The translations under genes and the position numbers were made by a program. Below, piece after piece: positions 1-8,970 of a stretch of 64,000 nucleotides of DNA. The stretch comes from Pleurocapsa sp. PCC 7319 (GTDB lineage: Bacteria > Cyanobacteriota > Cyanobacteriia > Cyanobacteriales > Xenococcaceae). The stretch lies in contig NZ_KB235922.1 of NCBI RefSeq assembly GCF_000332195.1, positions 3,507,322-3,571,321 of the forward strand, written 5' to 3'. The notes under the pieces were generated by a model, which was given only the letters and a program-made list of their open reading frames with translations, made no database searches and was not told where the DNA came from. Positions within the stretch are counted from its first letter, which is position 1. Each line of letters opens with the position of its first letter.

Positions 1-384
1 GCACACAACAACTATCAAGACCGTCCCTTAATTGCTTGTGTTGACGATAGTTTGATGATTTCTCAGATGATGGAGCAAATTATCTGTTTGGCAGGCTATC
101 GTTTTATTTCCATCAACGATCCCATGCAGGCAATATCAACTTTGATCGAATGTCAGCCAGATTTAATTTTTTTAGACATCGTGATGCCCAAAATTAGTGG
201 CTACGATCTCTGCGCTCAAATGCGCAAACATCAAGAGTTTGCGGAAACACCAATTGTCTTCTTAACTGCGAACTCTGGCATTATTGATCGCCTTAGAGCG
301 AAGATGGTTGGCTCAACAGATTTTCTGAAGAAAACCGTTGATGCTGATGAATTGTTGCAAAAAGTGGTTGAACTTTTACCTTAG
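1..384 (+). CDS. Response regulator receiver domain (5' end outside window)
   Basis: The frame is open from base 1, so the protein begins upstream of the window; the ATG at 52 is internal to the receiver fold. The visible part is one CheY-like domain: the acidic pair in ACVDDS, the phospho-acceptor Asp in FLDIVMP, the switch Thr in FLTA and the conserved Lys in DFLKK. The domain sits at the C-terminus and opens with RPLIACVDD. In cyanobacterial PatA-type regulators an N-terminal DUF4388 region precedes such a domain, but that part is not visible, so PatA type is inference. No output domain follows, so it probably signals by protein contact. Confidence 0.85.
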   Translation, partial: AHNNYQDRPLIACVDDSLMISQMMEQIICLAGYRFISINDPMQAISTLIECQPDLIFLDIVMPKISGYDLCAQMRKHQEFAETPIVFLTANSGIIDRLRAKMVGSTDFLKKTVDADELLQKVVELLP

Positions 385-607
385 AGATTAAACACAAAGC
401 TTAATCGAAAATTTATCTTTTGTGAGCGAGAAGACCCTCTTGTCCCTTTATTGGAGGATGTTAATAACTACTCCTGATACCTGAGTTCTTTTCGCTATAA
501 ATATTAAAGCTTATTAATTATTAATAGGAAACACTTTAGGATATCTTCTAGTAAGATTTACCATTGTCCTAGTGTAATCACATATAAAACTAATAAGTAT
601 AATTGCT

Positions 608-1708
608 ATGAAAAGGAGACAAGTACTAGATCGTTTGGCGATCGCTGCTACTACCAGTACTATCTTAGTTGCCTGCGATCAAACCAATAATAGTCCTAAT
701 GTTCAAGCCAATGATTTACCCAATATTAAATGGCGGATGGTAACAAGTTGGCCTAAATCTCTGGATACAATTTATGGTGGAGCGCAAACCGTATGCGATC
801 GCATTTCTGCCATGACTGGAGGACGTTTTACGATTGAACCCTATGCCGCAGGAGAAATTGTTCCCGGATTGGAAGTCTTGGATGCAGTACAAAATGGCAC
901 AGTAGAATGTGGACACACCGCTAGTTATTATTACGTAGGCAAAAATCCTGCACTAGCTTTTGGCTGCTCTTTACCCTTTGGATTAACTGCCCAACAGCAA
1001 AATGCCTGGTACTATCACGGTGGCGGCTTACAAACAATGCACGAACTCTACAGTGCATTCAATGTAATTAATTTTCCTGCGGGTAATACCGGAACGCAAA
1101 TGGGGGGCTGGTTTAAGAAGGAAGTAACATCTCTCCAAGATCTTAAAGGCTTAAAAATGCGTATCCCTGGCTTAGGGGGTAAAGTCATGTCCCGTTTGGG
1201 AGTTAATGTGCAAGTGCTTCCAGGAGGAGAAATTTATCTAGCTTTAGAACGGGGGGCGATCGATGCGGCAGAATGGGTTGGTCCCTACGATGATCAAAAA
1301 TTAGGTTTGAATAAAGCAGCATCCTATTACTACTATCCTGGTTGGTGGGAACCTGGTCCCACCTTGGAAGTTCAAGTTAATAAATCCCAGTGGGATAAAC
1401 TACCCATTGAATATCAAGAAATCTTTAAAACCGCAGCTATGGAAGCTAATCTTAATATGCTGTCAAAATACGATGCCTTAAATCGGGAAGCTCTAAAAAG
1501 CCTGGTAGACAGTGGTACTAAACTGAAGGCTTACCCTCCAGAAGTTTTACAGGCAGCCCAAAAAGCGTCTTTTGATTATTATCAAGAAGAAGCTGGTAAA
1601 AGTCCTGCTTTCAAGAAAATATTTGACCAGTGGAATCAATTTCGTATTGAAGTTTCTGAGTGGAATAAAATTAATGAGTTAAGTTTTGCTAGTTTTGTTA
1701 ATAAATAG
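608..1708 (+). CDS. TRAP transporter substrate-binding protein, DctP/TakP type
   Basis: Periplasmic solute receptor of a tripartite ATP-independent transporter, a family that binds C4-dicarboxylates, 2-oxo acids or similar carboxylates. The N-terminus has a twin-arginine-like start (MKRRQVL), a short hydrophobic stretch and a lipobox ending at Cys23 (ILVAC), so it may be a Tat-exported lipoprotein. The mature part shows the family's WPKS-like start, the [14 protein letters not shown] segment and the [10 protein letters not shown] ligand-site region. The length, 366 aa, is normal. No membrane QM subunits are in this window, so the partner lies elsewhere. The ligand cannot be told from sequence alone. 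Confidence 0.9.
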   Translation: MKRRQVLDRLAIAATTSTILVACDQTNNSPNVQANDLPNIKWRMVTSWPKSLDTIYGGAQTVCDRISAMTGGRFTIEPYAAGEIVPGLEVLDAVQNGTVECGHTASYYYVGKNPALAFGCSLPFGLTAQQQNAWYYHGGGLQTMHELYSAFNVINFPAGNTGTQMGGWFKKEVTSLQDLKGLKMRIPGLGGKVMSRLGVNVQVLPGGEIYLALERGAIDAAEWVGPYDDQKLGLNKAASYYYYPGWWEPGPTLEVQVNKSQWDKLPIEYQEIFKTAAMEANLNMLSKYDALNREALKSLVDSGTKLKAYPPEVLQAAQKASFDYYQEEAGKSPAFKKIFDQWNQFRIEVSEWNKINELSFASFVNK

Positions 1709-1856
1709 ACTACGATCTGACTGCCTGACACAAGTATCTCAAATCCCTTGTGGTGCATAGATTTTTTATTTTGTACTCAAAAGACATTGTTTGATCAAGC
1801 GATTGTTTGTAAGTATTGAAGTGCTGTACTAGCAAAATTTAATTTCTACGGAAAAT

Positions 1857-2678
1857 ATGGAATCTAATCGAGCAAGCAAAATATCTTTAGTAATTTCTGA
1901 CGTTGACGGTACATTGATTGACGACAATAAAACGTTAACAGATAAAACTAAAACAGCAGTTCAAAAACTACGAGAAGCTGGCATTTTATTTACCGTTACT
2001 AGTGCCAGACCCCCTTTTGGCTTGGAAGCAATCGCCGAAACTTTCAATCTGCAATATCCTATTGGTAGCTTTAATGGTGGTCTAATCTCTTGTCGCGACG
2101 GAAAGATTATTGATCGCACTCCTTTAGATAACAAAATGATTCCTGAAATCATCACTATGGCAGAGGATTACGGTTTAAATGCCTGGCTTTATAGCGATCG
2201 CCATTGGTATTTAAAAAACTTAAATGGGTTTCATGTTGACCACCATAAAGAAACTCTTCAGTTTGAACCAAGTGTCATTACTAACTACGAAGACGTTGAG
2301 GGTGATATCTTCAAAATTGTTGCTGCTAGCAGCGATTTCGATGCGGTTTTCCAATGTGAAACAGCTATCCAACAGAAATTTGGCAATTCTGTAGCAGCAA
2401 CCCGTTCTCAACCTTATAATCTGGATATTACTCATCCCAAAGCCAATAAGGGTGAAGCAGTCAAACAGATTGCTCGACAGCTCAATATTCCAACCGCTGA
2501 AATCGTTACTATCGGTGATAGTTTTAACGATATCTCGATGTTTTCTAATAGTGGAGTTAGTATTGCGATGGGTAACGCCGATGCTAAAGTACAAACAAAG
2601 GCCATTCACGTTACCGCTTCCAATAAAGAAGAAGGTTTCGCTCAGGCAATTGATCGCTTCGTGCTGAAATTAGCTTAA
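1857..2678 (+). CDS. Cof-type HAD-IIB phosphatase
   Basis: Haloacid dehalogenase superfamily hydrolase of the Cof/YbiV group, probably a cytosolic sugar-phosphate or nucleotide phosphatase. Motif I is SDVDGTL with the nucleophile at Asp15 and the general acid at Asp17. Motif II lies in FTVTSARP, the conserved lysine in THPKANKG, and motif IV is TIGDSFNDISMF. The large insert between motifs II and III is the type IIB cap. At 273 aa it is full length. It stands alone between unrelated genes. The substrate is unknown, as is usual for this family. Confidence 0.9.
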   Translation: MESNRASKISLVISDVDGTLIDDNKTLTDKTKTAVQKLREAGILFTVTSARPPFGLEAIAETFNLQYPIGSFNGGLISCRDGKIIDRTPLDNKMIPEIITMAEDYGLNAWLYSDRHWYLKNLNGFHVDHHKETLQFEPSVITNYEDVEGDIFKIVAASSDFDAVFQCETAIQQKFGNSVAATRSQPYNLDITHPKANKGEAVKQIARQLNIPTAEIVTIGDSFNDISMFSNSGVSIAMGNADAKVQTKAIHVTASNKEEGFAQAIDRFVLKLA

Positions 2679-2826
2679 GAGCTTATTACCAATCGAATTA
2701 TTCAAAAAGATAATTAGAACTACGCCGAAAATAGACGTAATAAATTAAATTGCTAAACGCATAATTGAGCAGCAAAGATCGTATTCTTAAAATTAAGTAA
2801 GACTTTATGCTTAGGGAGATAAGGCA

Positions 2827-3396
2827 ATGCAGCTCACAAACATATTCAAGTGGCTTCGGGGAACTGGAATTTTAGTGTTTGTTGCTAGTATGACTATTGC
2901 TATCAATCCCAAGCAAGCAAGTGCTGCTGAAGAGATTATCTTTACCTATGGTGCCGCCACCCAATCAGTAACTTTAGAGGAATTACAAACTTTTACTGAG
3001 ACGGGAGAGATGTCTCCATCCCTTGACTTTCTCTTAAAGTTTGGTCAACAAAATCCTCAGATGATCCATTGGGTACTGAGTCAACAGTTCCCTGCTGATA
3101 CTAAGTTAATTTATGACCTTTTGAATACTGCACCCGGGGAATATGTTTTAACTCAAACAAGTAATGTCGTTGGGACTAAAGCTGAGCGCGCCAATGTTAA
3201 GGCTTTAAGAGGAGCATTAGTGGCTTCTGCTAGTGATGATCGAGTAATTTCTTTAATTGAACTGTTAGAAAAATACCCGACGAAAAAAGTTTATGTGAAT
3301 GGTAAATTGTTGGCTCAGGTAAGTCGTGACTTGGCTAGCTTTATCGAAGAGACCAACAAATATATCAAGATCCCCTTAAGTTTGTTGCTAAATTAA
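2827..3396 (+). CDS. Exported DUF1400 domain protein
   Basis: A 189-aa protein with a signal peptide: a hydrophobic run at about residues 13-27, then a small-residue site near ASAAEE. The mature part looks like the cyanobacterial DUF1400 domain, which is often found in front of an alpha/beta hydrolase domain. Features are a beta start (IIFTYG), a SVTLEELQTFTETGE segment, then helices ending in a long amphipathic tail. Here the hydrolase domain is absent, so this is the stand-alone form. A good ribosome site (GGGAGATAAGG) precedes the ATG. The biochemical role is not known. Confidence 0.7.
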   Translation: MQLTNIFKWLRGTGILVFVASMTIAINPKQASAAEEIIFTYGAATQSVTLEELQTFTETGEMSPSLDFLLKFGQQNPQMIHWVLSQQFPADTKLIYDLLNTAPGEYVLTQTSNVVGTKAERANVKALRGALVASASDDRVISLIELLEKYPTKKVYVNGKLLAQVSRDLASFIEETNKYIKIPLSLLLN

Positions 3397-3498
3397 TTAA
3401 ATTCAGGATAGAGTTTTGGTTTATGTCTCATTGTAGATAGTGCTGCTATGAAAAGAGCCATAACATGATGAGAGTAATATCTTAAAACCTAAATTTTG

Positions 3499-3909
3499 AT
3501 GCTGACTTATCCCGAAGAATCTCTTAAAGTAAAGAAAATTTCTGCTGAGGAACAAAAAAAACAAGAACGGATGCGTGATGTAACCATGTTATTACAGCAG
3601 ATGGTAGAAAGAGAAGAAGTAGCACTCAAGCTAATCATTGATTGTCTAATTGATGTTGGTTCAATTAACTATGCTAATCACAAGTTGCAGAACCCTTCTT
3701 TAAACAAAATCATGAAGGTTTTAGTCGGTTATATTAAACCTGTTGCCCGTTTAATTGCTCTACGCTGGCTGAAGAAAAATCTTCCCGATCTACTGACAGC
3801 CTGGTTAGAGTCAAAAGTCTCTTTTAAACCAGTTCCTATAAACGAAGAAGAGGCTGTCACTGGTGAGCTAGAAACTGTTCCCAATAATCAATCAAACAAT
3901 CGCGGTTAA
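3499..3909 (+). CDS. Conserved hypothetical protein, alpha-helical
   Basis: A 136-aa protein that I cannot assign to a family. The ATG at 3499 is preferred over the TTG at 3496. The N-terminus is charged and helical (KKISAEEQKKQERMRDV). A middle segment with several hydrophobic residues follows (VALKLIIDCLIDVGSINYANH), then a basic helix (YIKPVARLIALRWLKKNLPDLL) that could rest on a membrane or bind a partner, and an acidic tail. There is no signal peptide. It lies 100 bases after the DUF1400 gene on the same strand and could be cotranscribed with it. Confidence 0.6.
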   Translation: MLTYPEESLKVKKISAEEQKKQERMRDVTMLLQQMVEREEVALKLIIDCLIDVGSINYANHKLQNPSLNKIMKVLVGYIKPVARLIALRWLKKNLPDLLTAWLESKVSFKPVPINEEEAVTGELETVPNNQSNNRG

Positions 3910-4074
3910 TTAGATTATTGATAAAAATGCTTAACTCTACTGAGTCTAATTTTAGAAAAAATAGCCAACAGTTTTTAATAAATTTAAACTTTTAATTTTC
4001 TGCTTGGTAAATATTATTGAGCTAAATTATTGAGCTAAATTTTGGGCAACTAATTAAAGAAGACCAATAGATTT

Positions 4075-4944
4075 TTAGGAGTCTGTCAATAAAAAGTTTC
4101 TCATGTATTGATTGACTAAAGCAGGTTGTTCTTGTTGTACCCAATGACTACAATTAGGAATGTATTTGAGCTGTAAGTTTTTTACATAGGCTTCTGTACC
4201 ATAAGTTAATTCCTTGCCCAACGCCGTATCTTCTTCTCCCCAGATCATTAGAGTGGGAACATCTAAAATCTCACAATATTTCGCTAGATTATCGGGAGGG
4301 ATTTGAAAGTTAGCGCGATAGTAATTAATCATTGCAGTCAGCGCACCTGGTTTAGCAGCAGCATCCCTAAAAGCAGCTAAATCTTCGGGTTGAAATGCCG
4401 ACTTATCGATCGCCATCCCTTTAAAAGCAGATGCGATCGCCTGACAATTATTAGCTTGAAAGATCAATTCTGGTAAAAAAGGTAATTGAAACCAGAAAAT
4501 ATACCAACTTTTTTGCAGTTGTTGCCAGGTTTTTAACCCCGCAGCAAATTTAGCAGGATGAGGAAGATTCATGACGATTAACTTTTCCACCATGGCGGGA
4601 TGCTCGTAGGCAAAATTCCAAGCGATCGCCCCTCCCCAGTCATGAGCCACTAAAATGCAATCTTCATAACCTAGACCATTAATAACTCCTTTAACATCAG
4701 CCAGTAATTCCGACATTTGATAGGCTGCCAAACCTTGGGGTTTGTCGCTATCGTTATAGCCACGTAGATCGACCGCCACTACGTGATAATCAGGGGCAAA
4801 CTCAGTAATTTGATGTCGCCAAGAATACCAAAACTCGGGAAACCCATGTAGCATTAACATTAATTTTCCTGAGCCTTGGCTAACGTAATGTAAGTTAATT
4901 CCATTAGTCTTAATAAAACCGTGATCCAGGCTGTCTAAAGACAT
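4075..4944 (-). CDS. Alpha/beta hydrolase, epoxide hydrolase/dehalogenase-like
   Basis: Cytosolic alpha/beta-fold hydrolase of 289 aa. The oxyanion region is HGFPEFWYSW, the nucleophile elbow VAHDWGG puts Asp102 as nucleophile, a second acid is likely in WGEEDTALG, and the catalytic His is in NCSHWVQ. An Asp nucleophile with the HGFPE motif is typical of epoxide hydrolases and haloacetate dehalogenases rather than esterases. It follows the isoprenoid synthase gene by only three bases on the same strand, so the two are almost surely one transcript. That suggests an isoprenoid- or lipid-derived substrate, which is inference. There is no signal peptide. Confidence 0.85.
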   Translation of the reverse strand: MSLDSLDHGFIKTNGINLHYVSQGSGKLMLMLHGFPEFWYSWRHQITEFAPDYHVVAVDLRGYNDSDKPQGLAAYQMSELLADVKGVINGLGYEDCILVAHDWGGAIAWNFAYEHPAMVEKLIVMNLPHPAKFAAGLKTWQQLQKSWYIFWFQLPFLPELIFQANNCQAIASAFKGMAIDKSAFQPEDLAAFRDAAAKPGALTAMINYYRANFQIPPDNLAKYCEILDVPTLMIWGEEDTALGKELTYGTEAYVKNLQLKYIPNCSHWVQQEQPALVNQYMRNFLLTDS

Positions 4945-4947
4945 TAT

Positions 4948-5775
4948 CTATGCAGATTTAACGTTAGTAAATTTCTCAACTAAACTTAAAACGTCATGCC
5001 GACTCAGTTTTGGTTTCCCGAGAGCGATCGCGTCTAAAGTTCCTTTAGCTAATATATAGGGAATTTGGCAAAAATCTAAAGCAGGACTATTTTTAGGTAA
5101 AGCTTGAATATATAGGTTAGCCTGTTGTAACTGACGACGCGCATAACTTTGGACATCGTGACTAGTCCAACCTTCAGGGAGAAAGCTGACCCCTCGTAGA
5201 GAATCTTCTCCTTGGTTGCGAACAATATTCACCGCCTGTAAACCCCGTCCAAAGGCAATCGCCTGAGAACGATTCGTTTCCGTGCCATCGTACCAAGCCC
5301 ATAAATCCGATAGCAATAAGCCTACGGCTCCAGCGACGCTAAAAGTATAGCGGTTCAAATCCGCTTCCGTTTCAATCGTCCAGTTATTCTCTGCCCAATA
5401 TGCCATGCGATCTGCCATGGCTGCAGTGGCATCCCAAATTCGCGGCGCGATCGTTATCGGGGCAAGACTTGCCCATTCTCCAATACTTAAACTAACCTCT
5501 GGTAATACACCGCTATAGGGAACTAAATCGACACCAATGTGCTTATAAGTGTGAATATCAGCAATTTCTTGTAGCCGAAGACTAATACTACGTAACAGCT
5601 GAGCTTTGGTTTGATTATCCAGGTCAGGAGTATCCTCTATCTCATCGATCGCCCGCATACAAAGATACGCTGATGCAACTGCATCTTGTAACTCTCCTGG
5701 TAGTCGGGCAATAGGAATATAAAATGTTCTACTAGTCTGTTTTAGGGTATCTAAGGCCCTAGTCCGAAAATTCAT
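4948..5775 (-). CDS. Squalene/phytoene synthase family protein
   Basis: Head-to-head prenyl diphosphate condensing enzyme family. The ATG at 5775 is chosen because a strong GAGGAG lies ten bases before it; the open frame also has a TTG nine codons upstream. From the ATG the protein has 275 aa. Family motifs are SRTFYIPIARLP, the first Asp-rich motif DEIED (residues 44-48) and the second motif NQGEDSLRGVSFLP (residues 187-200). In the second motif the usual first Asp of the DxxxD pair is Asn187, which could alter metal binding. It is shorter than typical squalene synthases. The product (squalene, an intermediate, or none) cannot be decided. First gene of an operon with the alpha/beta hydrolase. 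Confidence 0.8.
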   Translation of the reverse strand: MNFRTRALDTLKQTSRTFYIPIARLPGELQDAVASAYLCMRAIDEIEDTPDLDNQTKAQLLRSISLRLQEIADIHTYKHIGVDLVPYSGVLPEVSLSIGEWASLAPITIAPRIWDATAAMADRMAYWAENNWTIETEADLNRYTFSVAGAVGLLLSDLWAWYDGTETNRSQAIAFGRGLQAVNIVRNQGEDSLRGVSFLPEGWTSHDVQSYARRQLQQANLYIQALPKNSPALDFCQIPYILAKGTLDAIALGKPKLSRHDVLSLVEKFTNVKSA

Positions 5776-5966
5776 CAATTCGCTACTCCTCAGGCTAACC
5801 AACAGTCATAGCGATCTCTATCATCTAAACAATGTAGTAATGCTGTGACTTAACGAAAAGCATACACTGAAATTTTGATTTCTACATTAGATTGTCGGAA
5901 ACTTTTTCTTAAGAATTTTATGAGAAGATAATAAATCTAGTCAAATTCACTGAAAGATGTCGATAA

Positions 5967-6284
5967 ATGTCCAATAACTATAGTGTAGAAATACACCACC
6001 AAGGAAGAACTGAAACAATCCAAGTTGCAGAATCACAAACTATTTTAGATGCTGCTACTAATGCAGGAATTGACTTACCTTTTTCCTGTAGTGCTGGTGT
6101 TTGTACTACCTGTGCTGCCCAAATTCTCTCAGGAGAAGTGGAACAAAGCGATGGCATGGGGGTTTCCCCAGAACTACAAGCCGAAGGATATGCTCTACTT
6201 TGTGTATCATACCCTCGCTCCGATATTAAATTAGAGTCTCATAAAGAAGAAATCGTTTACCAAAGACAGTTTGGCAAACCGTAA
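5967..6284 (+). CDS. Plant-type 2Fe-2S ferredoxin
   Basis: Soluble one-electron carrier of 105 aa. The cluster ligands are Cys41, Cys46, Cys49 (CSAGVCTTC) and Cys79 (ALLCVSYP), the standard plant-type spacing. The N-terminal beta strands (YSVEIHHQGRTETIQV) and the acidic helix fit the fold. The C-terminus (IVYQRQFGKP) is slightly longer and less acidic than in the main photosynthetic ferredoxin PetF, so this is more likely one of the accessory ferredoxins. It is transcribed alone, divergently from the isoprenoid synthase operon and convergently with lepB. Confidence 0.92.
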   Translation: MSNNYSVEIHHQGRTETIQVAESQTILDAATNAGIDLPFSCSAGVCTTCAAQILSGEVEQSDGMGVSPELQAEGYALLCVSYPRSDIKLESHKEEIVYQRQFGKP

Positions 6285-6286
6285 TC

Positions 6287-6317
6287 ATTTAACGATAATC
6301 AATGACCATCGTTAAAT
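6287..6317. terminator. Stem-loop between convergent ferredoxin and lepB genes
   Basis: A perfect 10-base inverted repeat: ATTTAACGAT at 6287-6296 pairs with ATCGTTAAAT at 6308-6317, with an 11-base loop. On the plus strand TAGTTTTC follows. It lies exactly between two converging genes and may act in both directions. The T-run is short, so termination strength is uncertain. Confidence 0.5.
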
Positions 6318-6323
6318 TAGTTT

Positions 6324-6881
6324 TCAGACTATGCCAATGCGATCTAGAGGCCAAAAGCGAAAAACAGCATGACCAATGACATTTTCAACTGGTAAGAAAC
6401 CCCAGACGTGAGAATCATTACTATTGTTGCGGTTATCTCCCATCACAAATAGTTGCCCCTCTGGTATAGCGACGGGTAAGAGATCGTACTCTGGTGGAGC
6501 AGCAATATAATCTTCAGTTAAGGGTCGATCGTTTACATAGACGATGCCATTTTGGACTGCTACTGTCTCCCCCTCAGTCGCGATCGCTCTTTTAATAAAA
6601 GCCTGGTTCTTTTCATAACCCAAGAGTCTTAGCTGAGTTGGCGGTTGAAAGACGACGATTTCCCCTTTTGCTGGGGGATGAAAATGATAAGCAACTTTCT
6701 CAATTACCAAGCGATCGCCAGTAGCTAGAGTGGGAAACATCGATTCAGAAGGAATATAGCGAGGTTCAGCAATAAAAATCCGAATTACAAAAGCTAAAAC
6801 TAGTGCAATGATTACTGTAGTGCCATTTTCTTTGGTTTTGCGCCATAAATTAGCTTTGTTGGTTGATTCCGTTACAGACAT
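6324..6881 (-). CDS. lepB: Signal peptidase I
   Basis: Membrane serine protease that removes signal peptides from exported proteins. One N-terminal membrane segment lies at about residues 22-38. The catalytic Ser47 is in PSESMFPTL and the Lys97 base is in AFIKRAIA. The conserved box GDNRNNSNDSHVWGFLP follows. At 185 aa with a single anchor it is the usual cyanobacterial form. The final WPLDRIG is also typical. It is divergent from the phosphorylase-like gene, with about 30 bases between starts. Confidence 0.95.
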   Translation of the reverse strand: MSVTESTNKANLWRKTKENGTTVIIALVLAFVIRIFIAEPRYIPSESMFPTLATGDRLVIEKVAYHFHPPAKGEIVVFQPPTQLRLLGYEKNQAFIKRAIATEGETVAVQNGIVYVNDRPLTEDYIAAPPEYDLLPVAIPEGQLFVMGDNRNNSNDSHVWGFLPVENVIGHAVFRFWPLDRIGIV

Positions 6882-6911
6882 AAAATAAGCAAAAGTTACT
6901 GAGCGTTAGAT

Positions 6912-7583
6912 GTGAATTTATCGATTGATACTATTGTCGTACCTCAGGGGGCAGAATACCAAGCAGTTCGTCGTGGCATACAACAGACTGGAGAACAAAA
7001 GATTAACGTTATCTCAATTCCGATTGGGATGCACAATATTAAACAAAACTGGATACAGAACTATCTTCAGACAACACCTCCGCGGCAAGTTCTGATCATG
7101 GGTTTATGTGGTAGTTTATCTCCACTATATTCCGTTGGTGACATAGTAGTTTATCAACAATGTTGGGATCTAAACTGCTCTACTGTAAAGACTAATCCTG
7201 AATTAACTCAGATGATTCGGCGCAAATTATCAGTTAATTTAGTTACTGGATTAACTAGCGATCGCCCTATTTGCCAAGCTGCCGAAAAATTACAACTTAG
7301 TCAGACTTATCCTGTAAGTGTGGTAGATATGGAAGGCTATGCTTACATACAAGAATTACAACATCAGGGAATCTCGGTGGCGATGTTACGGGTAGTTAGT
7401 GACGATCTGGCAGGGGATATTCCCGATTTGAGTGGTGCGATTGATTCTCAGGGAAATCTTCAGGCGTTACCTATGGCGATCGCTTTGCTCCAGCAACCTC
7501 TAGCTGCGATCAGATTAATTCGAGGTTCCCTAACAGGGTTAAAAACCCTACAAGAAATAACGATCCAGCTTTTAAGCAATTAA
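6912..7583 (+). CDS. Nucleoside phosphorylase/nucleosidase-like protein
   Basis: A 223-aa protein of the purine nucleoside phosphorylase/MTA-SAH nucleosidase fold, starting with GTG. Seen are the phosphate/ribose region MGLCGSLSPLYSVGDIVVY and the nucleoside-binding VVDMEGYAYIQEL, followed by LRVVSDDL. The C-terminal part (GDIPDLSGAID and the long helices after it) resembles HpnG, the hopanoid-associated nucleosidase acting on adenosylhopane, more than MTA nucleosidase. That comparison is from memory. Because a squalene/phytoene synthase-like gene lies 1 kb away, a hopanoid role is possible but unproven. Catalytic specificity cannot be read directly. Confidence 0.7.
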   Translation: MNLSIDTIVVPQGAEYQAVRRGIQQTGEQKINVISIPIGMHNIKQNWIQNYLQTTPPRQVLIMGLCGSLSPLYSVGDIVVYQQCWDLNCSTVKTNPELTQMIRRKLSVNLVTGLTSDRPICQAAEKLQLSQTYPVSVVDMEGYAYIQELQHQGISVAMLRVVSDDLAGDIPDLSGAIDSQGNLQALPMAIALLQQPLAAIRLIRGSLTGLKTLQEITIQLLSN

Positions 7584-7697
7584 AATCGCTCATAAATCGT
7601 TAGCTATAGCAATTCGCAGAGTCATGAGGTACAGTATTTTTTCCCTTTCCCCTTTTCCCAAACACAGCCAAGGTGTACCTCACAAGTACTAGGAACG

Positions 7698-8873
7698 CTA
7701 TATATGCTCATTCGTTATCGATGGCGATCTTTCAAATTTAAGCCATACTTGTTCGTTAATTAAAGGATTGACTCTATATTCAGATACTTTAAGACCAAAC
7801 TCTGTTGACCAAGATTGAATTGTTGCCAAACTATATTTAACAACTCGAATAAAACGAGAATCAGTCAGAGGCAATTGATCTCCTATTTCTCCTGGCTTAC
7901 TATATTCTAAAGGCCAGTAAGAAGCGAGCATAATTCCATTTTCTGTACTATTTGCTCGAAATGATTGTAAAGTTTTGCGCAGTAAGGCTGGAGTTGTATG
8001 AGTAAAAATAGACCGAGCCACTACAAAGTCAAATTTAACCCCAAAAACTGAAAAGTCGCACTGAGAATTAGTCGAAAATTGCGGTTGTTTAAGATTAATT
8101 AATTCTGTATCCAAGGAATATTTTTTGCCAGCTTCTAACATGGGAAAGTTAGGCTCAATGCCATAATATTTATCTCTTTCCATAAGACGGATAATCCAAT
8201 AACCGAGACGCAATGCTCCACAGCCAAAATCGAGTATCGTATGGTCGGGTCTTAATCCATTTTGCAGCAGAGTAATAATTGTATCTCTACCAACCATTTC
8301 AAAATGTTGGACTGGTCCTCCGGTATAAGGAGCCTCCCGTTGAATACTAGTAGCAATTTGTCTAAGGGGATTGTCTGGTTCTAAATTTAAAGCATGATTT
8401 AGTTTACGCTTTATTGTAGTGGGATTAAGAGGTCGTTTATTCAAAGCTTGTCGATAAGCAACAATCGCCTCTTTGACTTTAGCATCTTTGATCAGAGCGT
8501 CACCTAGGTCATGATAAACCCAGGCAGGACTATCATGCTTGAGAGTAATTGCCTGTTGATAAGCAGTAATTGCCCCCTGAATATTATTCTGACTCATCAT
8601 TGCTTTAGCAAGCCTGACATAGCGGATACTGTTGTCAGGCTGTAATTTAATTATCTGTTGATAATAACTAACCGCCTGGTCAAACTGCTGATCAGTTTCA
8701 TACAGTTCTGCCACTTGATTTAGTGCAGGTATATGATTAGGACGAATAGTTAAAACCTGTAAGTATTTTTCTAATGCCTGAGAGTTTTGAGATTGTTGTT
8801 GTAATTGTTTTGCTATCTCTAAATATTTTTCAAGGGAATCTTGTTCCTTGATTGCAGCCAAGTCATCAGTCAT
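7698..8873 (-). CDS. TPR repeat protein with class I SAM methyltransferase domain
   Basis: A 391-aa two-part protein. Residues about 14-160 are four tetratricopeptide-like repeats (for example ALEKYLQVLTIRPNHIPAL and AVSYYQQIIKLQPDNSIRY). Residues about 195-380 are a methyltransferase domain with motif I HTILDFGCGALRLGYWIIR, an acidic SAM-binding region GIEPNFPMLEAG and motif IV-like FDFVVARSIFTH. The TPR half probably selects the substrate. Such proteins are common in cyanobacteria, often near glycan genes, but nothing of that type is nearby. No signal peptide; it acts in the cytosol. Confidence 0.85.
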   Translation of the reverse strand: MTDDLAAIKEQDSLEKYLEIAKQLQQQSQNSQALEKYLQVLTIRPNHIPALNQVAELYETDQQFDQAVSYYQQIIKLQPDNSIRYVRLAKAMMSQNNIQGAITAYQQAITLKHDSPAWVYHDLGDALIKDAKVKEAIVAYRQALNKRPLNPTTIKRKLNHALNLEPDNPLRQIATSIQREAPYTGGPVQHFEMVGRDTIITLLQNGLRPDHTILDFGCGALRLGYWIIRLMERDKYYGIEPNFPMLEAGKKYSLDTELINLKQPQFSTNSQCDFSVFGVKFDFVVARSIFTHTTPALLRKTLQSFRANSTENGIMLASYWPLEYSKPGEIGDQLPLTDSRFIRVVKYSLATIQSWSTEFGLKVSEYRVNPLINEQVWLKFERSPSITNEHI

Positions 8874-8970
8874 GTTTGTACTTTAACTTTCAGAGAAGGA
8901 GTTAAGGGATTTTTAATGTTAGCTCAGTTCTCAATTGATGTCTAAAATAGCAAACCAACCCAATTCCAAC

